A DNA stretch of 22,941 bases from JBGQJN01 sp964423175 (GTDB lineage: Bacteria > Patescibacteriota > Minisyncoccia > 2-02-FULL-40-12 > IGHO2-01-FULL-4-A). The notes beneath the pieces were generated by a model. The model saw only the letters and a program-made list of their open reading frames with translations, had not been told where the DNA came from and ran no database searches. Positions 21,185-22,941 of the stretch are shown here, piece after piece (position 1 is the first letter of the stretch; each line of letters starts with the position of its first letter). The translations under genes were made by a program, and so were the position numbers. The stretch is from NCBI GenBank assembly GCA_964423175.1, contig CAYRDM010000008.1, forward strand, positions 1 through 22,941. Direction: 5' to 3'.

Positions 21185-21514
21185 TTATTTTACAACCTTT
21201 TCTATTAGTTCCTCAATCCTGTTGGCCCTCTCTTCTGTTTGGTCTATTTCAAACCTTATTTTAGGTACCGGCCTCATTATCAATCTTTTATTCAATGATT
21301 GCTGAATATGGTAAATATCTTTTTTGATTTTTTCCAATACTTCCTTTGCTTTTAATAACGGGAAAACCGAAATCTTAATGGTTGCATGTTCTAGTGTGGG
21401 GGATATGGAGGCGCCCGTTACTGTTATCAAGGCATCTTCTTCTATTTCGGTTAATAAAATTTTGCCTACTTCATCTCGTAACAGATCGTTTATTTTTTTA
21501 AGACGTTCAGACAT
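21185..21514 (-). CDS. rbfA: Ribosome-binding factor A
   Basis: A 109-residue KH-fold-like protein that binds immature 30S subunits and helps 16S rRNA 5'-end maturation. The N-terminal helix MSERLKKINDLLRDEVGKIL, the strand block ITVTGASISPTLEHATIKISVF, and the end VPKIRFEIDQTEERANRIEELI all match RbfA; the last is the highly conserved 'P-x-L-x-F-x-x-D-x-x-x-x-x-x-x-x-I' stretch. Length is near the family norm. It starts 2 nt after the infB stop, the standard infB-rbfA order in bacteria, which supports coupled expression. Confidence 0.95.
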   Translation of the reverse strand: MSERLKKINDLLRDEVGKILLTEIEEDALITVTGASISPTLEHATIKISVFPLLKAKEVLEKIKKDIYHIQQSLNKRLIMRPVPKIRFEIDQTEERANRIEELIEKVVK

Positions 21515-21516
21515 GT

Positions 21517-22941
21517 TTAGATAGATCTCTTATTTCTTTCTTCTTGGTAGACATCCAAAACATCACCCTCGCGGATTAATTGTATGGGGGTTGGTTGAGA
21601 TGGAAAATCAAAGCGTATTCCAGCTTCAAGCCCTTCTGCTACTTCGGTTACATCTGCTTTGTTGTGTTGAAGCTGACCCATTTTGCCAGTACCCACGACA
21701 TTACCGCCACGCAGTACATCTAACATCGCACCGCGCACTAATTTGCCTTGAGTTACTTTGCCGCCGACTATCTGCGATTTGCCAGAAGTTTTGAAAGTTG
21801 CCAAAATTTTCAGTTTGCCAAGGGGAATCCTCTTTATTTCAGGATCTAGCAAGTCAGACATAATGGAGCGAACTAATTCAACCATCTCATATATTATCTC
21901 AAATGTTTGTAGTTTTATTTTTTCCCTTTCTGCTGTTTGTTTGGCTGAACCGTCCACGCCGACATGGAATCCAAGAACTGCCGCGCCAGTTGCCCTGGCG
22001 TTTTTAATGTCATTATCATTTACGTCGCCGACGCCAAAGCCTACAACGTTGTATGCGACTTCTTCAGAGCGGATTGTTCTGAGGGTTTGGTCTATCGCTT
22101 CTAACGAACTTTGAACATCTGCTTTGATTATTAGGTTGGCAGTTTTTTTATTTGTTTTTTGATTTTCTGTGCTCGTATTTTTTGTAAATATTTGGTCAGG
22201 TAGAAGTTGAGAGGTATTAATTAATTTTTGTGCTTCTTCAGCATTCTCAACAACTTGGAATTCCTCACCAACTCTTGGCGGTGTTTCCCAGCCGAGCATA
22301 AGACACGGTTGGGAGGCCACTACTACTTTGGTATTTTTCCCAAGAAAATCTTCAAGAGACTTAACTTTACCGATAGCACTTCCCGCGGCAACCCAGTTTC
22401 CTGTTTTGAGTTCACCTTCCAAAACCACAAGCGTTGCGATTGTGCCACGTTTCCTGTCCATGTGAGATTCTATGACGAGTCCTTTGGCGGGGGAGTCTAT
22501 CGGAGCACTTAGTTCTTCTAGTTCGGCAACTAGCAAAATCATTTCCAGTAATTCATTTATGCCGTCGCCATTTTTGGCGGAGACCTCCGTGGATGGTATC
22601 GTTCCGCCGTAATCTTCAACTTGAACCTCTTGTTCAGCTAACTCCTGTTTGACTCGAGCGGGGTTTGCTCCGGGCTTATCTATTTTGTTTATTGCAACGA
22701 CAAAAGGAATTTTGGCCGATTTTATTATTTGGATTGCTTCTTTGGTTTGCGGCTTGACCCCCTCATCTGCGGCGACTACGAGAATCGCTATATCTGCAGT
22801 TTTGGCTCCGCGGGATCTTATCGCTGTGAATGCTTCATGTCCCGGAGTATCCAAGAAAGTAATTTTTTTTCCATTATGCTCTGCTTGGTAAGCGCCGATG
22901 TGCTGGGTAATACCACCCGCTTCTTTGTCGGCGACCTTTGT
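21517..22941 (-). CDS. infB: Translation initiation factor IF-2, C-terminal part
   Basis: The frame stays open to the window edge (the TTG at 22854 is internal), so about 474 C-terminal residues are visible and the N-terminus and G1 loop are outside. The GTPase motifs present are switch I AGGITQHIGAY, G3 DTPGHEAF, G4 INKIDKPGANP and G5 STEVSAKNGDG. Domain II (beta barrel), domain III and the C-terminal C2 domain follow. IF-2 places fMet-tRNA on the 30S subunit and promotes 50S joining. In C2 the usual Cys residues and the basic K-R-F/Y-K segment are replaced: IVGGKV where IAG-C/S-V is common, LQHNKADV for K-R-F/Y-K-DDV, and LEAGI for ECGI. It is followed by rbfA, the typical operon partner. 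Confidence 0.96.
   Translation of the reverse strand, partial: TKVADKEAGGITQHIGAYQAEHNGKKITFLDTPGHEAFTAIRSRGAKTADIAILVVAADEGVKPQTKEAIQIIKSAKIPFVVAINKIDKPGANPARVKQELAEQEVQVEDYGGTIPSTEVSAKNGDGINELLEMILLVAELEELSAPIDSPAKGLVIESHMDRKRGTIATLVVLEGELKTGNWVAAGSAIGKVKSLEDFLGKNTKVVVASQPCLMLGWETPPRVGEEFQVVENAEEAQKLINTSQLLPDQIFTKNTSTENQKTNKKTANLIIKADVQSSLEAIDQTLRTIRSEEVAYNVVGFGVGDVNDNDIKNARATGAAVLGFHVGVDGSAKQTAEREKIKLQTFEIIYEMVELVRSIMSDLLDPEIKRIPLGKLKILATFKTSGKSQIVGGKVTQGKLVRGAMLDVLRGGNVVGTGKMGQLQHNKADVTEVAEGLEAGIRFDFPSQPTPIQLIREGDVLDVYQEERNKRSI

Noticed and set aside
1..22941. CRISPR arrays, insertion sequences, phage genes, rRNA
   Set aside because: No regularly spaced repeats, transposase or integrase motifs, structural phage genes or rRNA-like conserved stretches were seen.
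1..22941. Alternative genetic code with TGA as Gly
   Set aside because: TGA ends metG and the tatD-like gene at the expected family lengths, and no conserved gene here has an internal in-frame TGA.

Overview
This window looks like a chromosome segment from a Candidate Phyla Radiation (Patescibacteria) bacterium, most likely of the Parcubacteria group. That placement is an inference. It rests on single-polypeptide, alpha2-type GlyRS, a very short RecO, tight packing with 1-11 nt overlaps, several TTG/GTG starts, many genes without a Shine-Dalgarno, many conserved-looking but unassignable small membrane proteins, and moderate-to-low GC. TGA ends several genes (metG, tatD-like), so the standard bacterial code (table 11) applies and the Gracilibacteria/SR1 recoding does not.

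Layout. Bases 1-18197 are read on the + strand. They hold the end of a GatB/YqeY protein, recO, a cell-surface repeat protein and glyQS, closed by a terminator. Next comes a sharply different self-contained cassette at 4033-4562: consensus promoter, small ~60% GC membrane/coiled-coil protein, strong terminator. Then follow two membrane-associated unknowns (4629-6693), an M16 zinc protease, an AI-2E family permease and a small TPR-like protein. After these come metG, a TatD nuclease, a kinase-like small protein and leuS. A structured, gene-free 236-nt region (14886-15121) precedes an ECF sigma factor and its likely membrane anti-sigma factor. The run ends with tsaC, folD and a PAP2 lipid phosphatase.

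Bases 18225-22941 are read on the - strand. In transcription order they hold infB (truncated by the window edge), rbfA, tRNA-Cys(GCA), an RfbA-type sugar nucleotidyltransferase, a 70-nt three-way-junction element, tRNA-Leu(UAA), a multi-pass membrane protein and a secreted M48 metalloprotease. The two strands converge at a shared hairpin at 18211-18226.

Functionally the segment is dominated by translation: GlyRS, MetRS, LeuRS, two tRNAs, TsaC for tRNA t6A, IF-2 and RbfA. Envelope functions (two metalloproteases, permease, PAP2, surface repeat protein, sugar nucleotide synthesis, sigma/anti-sigma) are interleaved.

The most unusual signals are: (1) the high-GC, consensus-promoter cassette; (2) a crossing-helix (pseudoknot-capable) RNA candidate upstream of the ECF sigma gene; (3) a 70-nt perfectly abutted three-way junction next to tRNA-Leu, whose arms copy and complement the tRNA 5' end, allowing mutually exclusive pairings; and (4) divergent versions of FolD and IF-2, plus a cryptic kinase-like protein.
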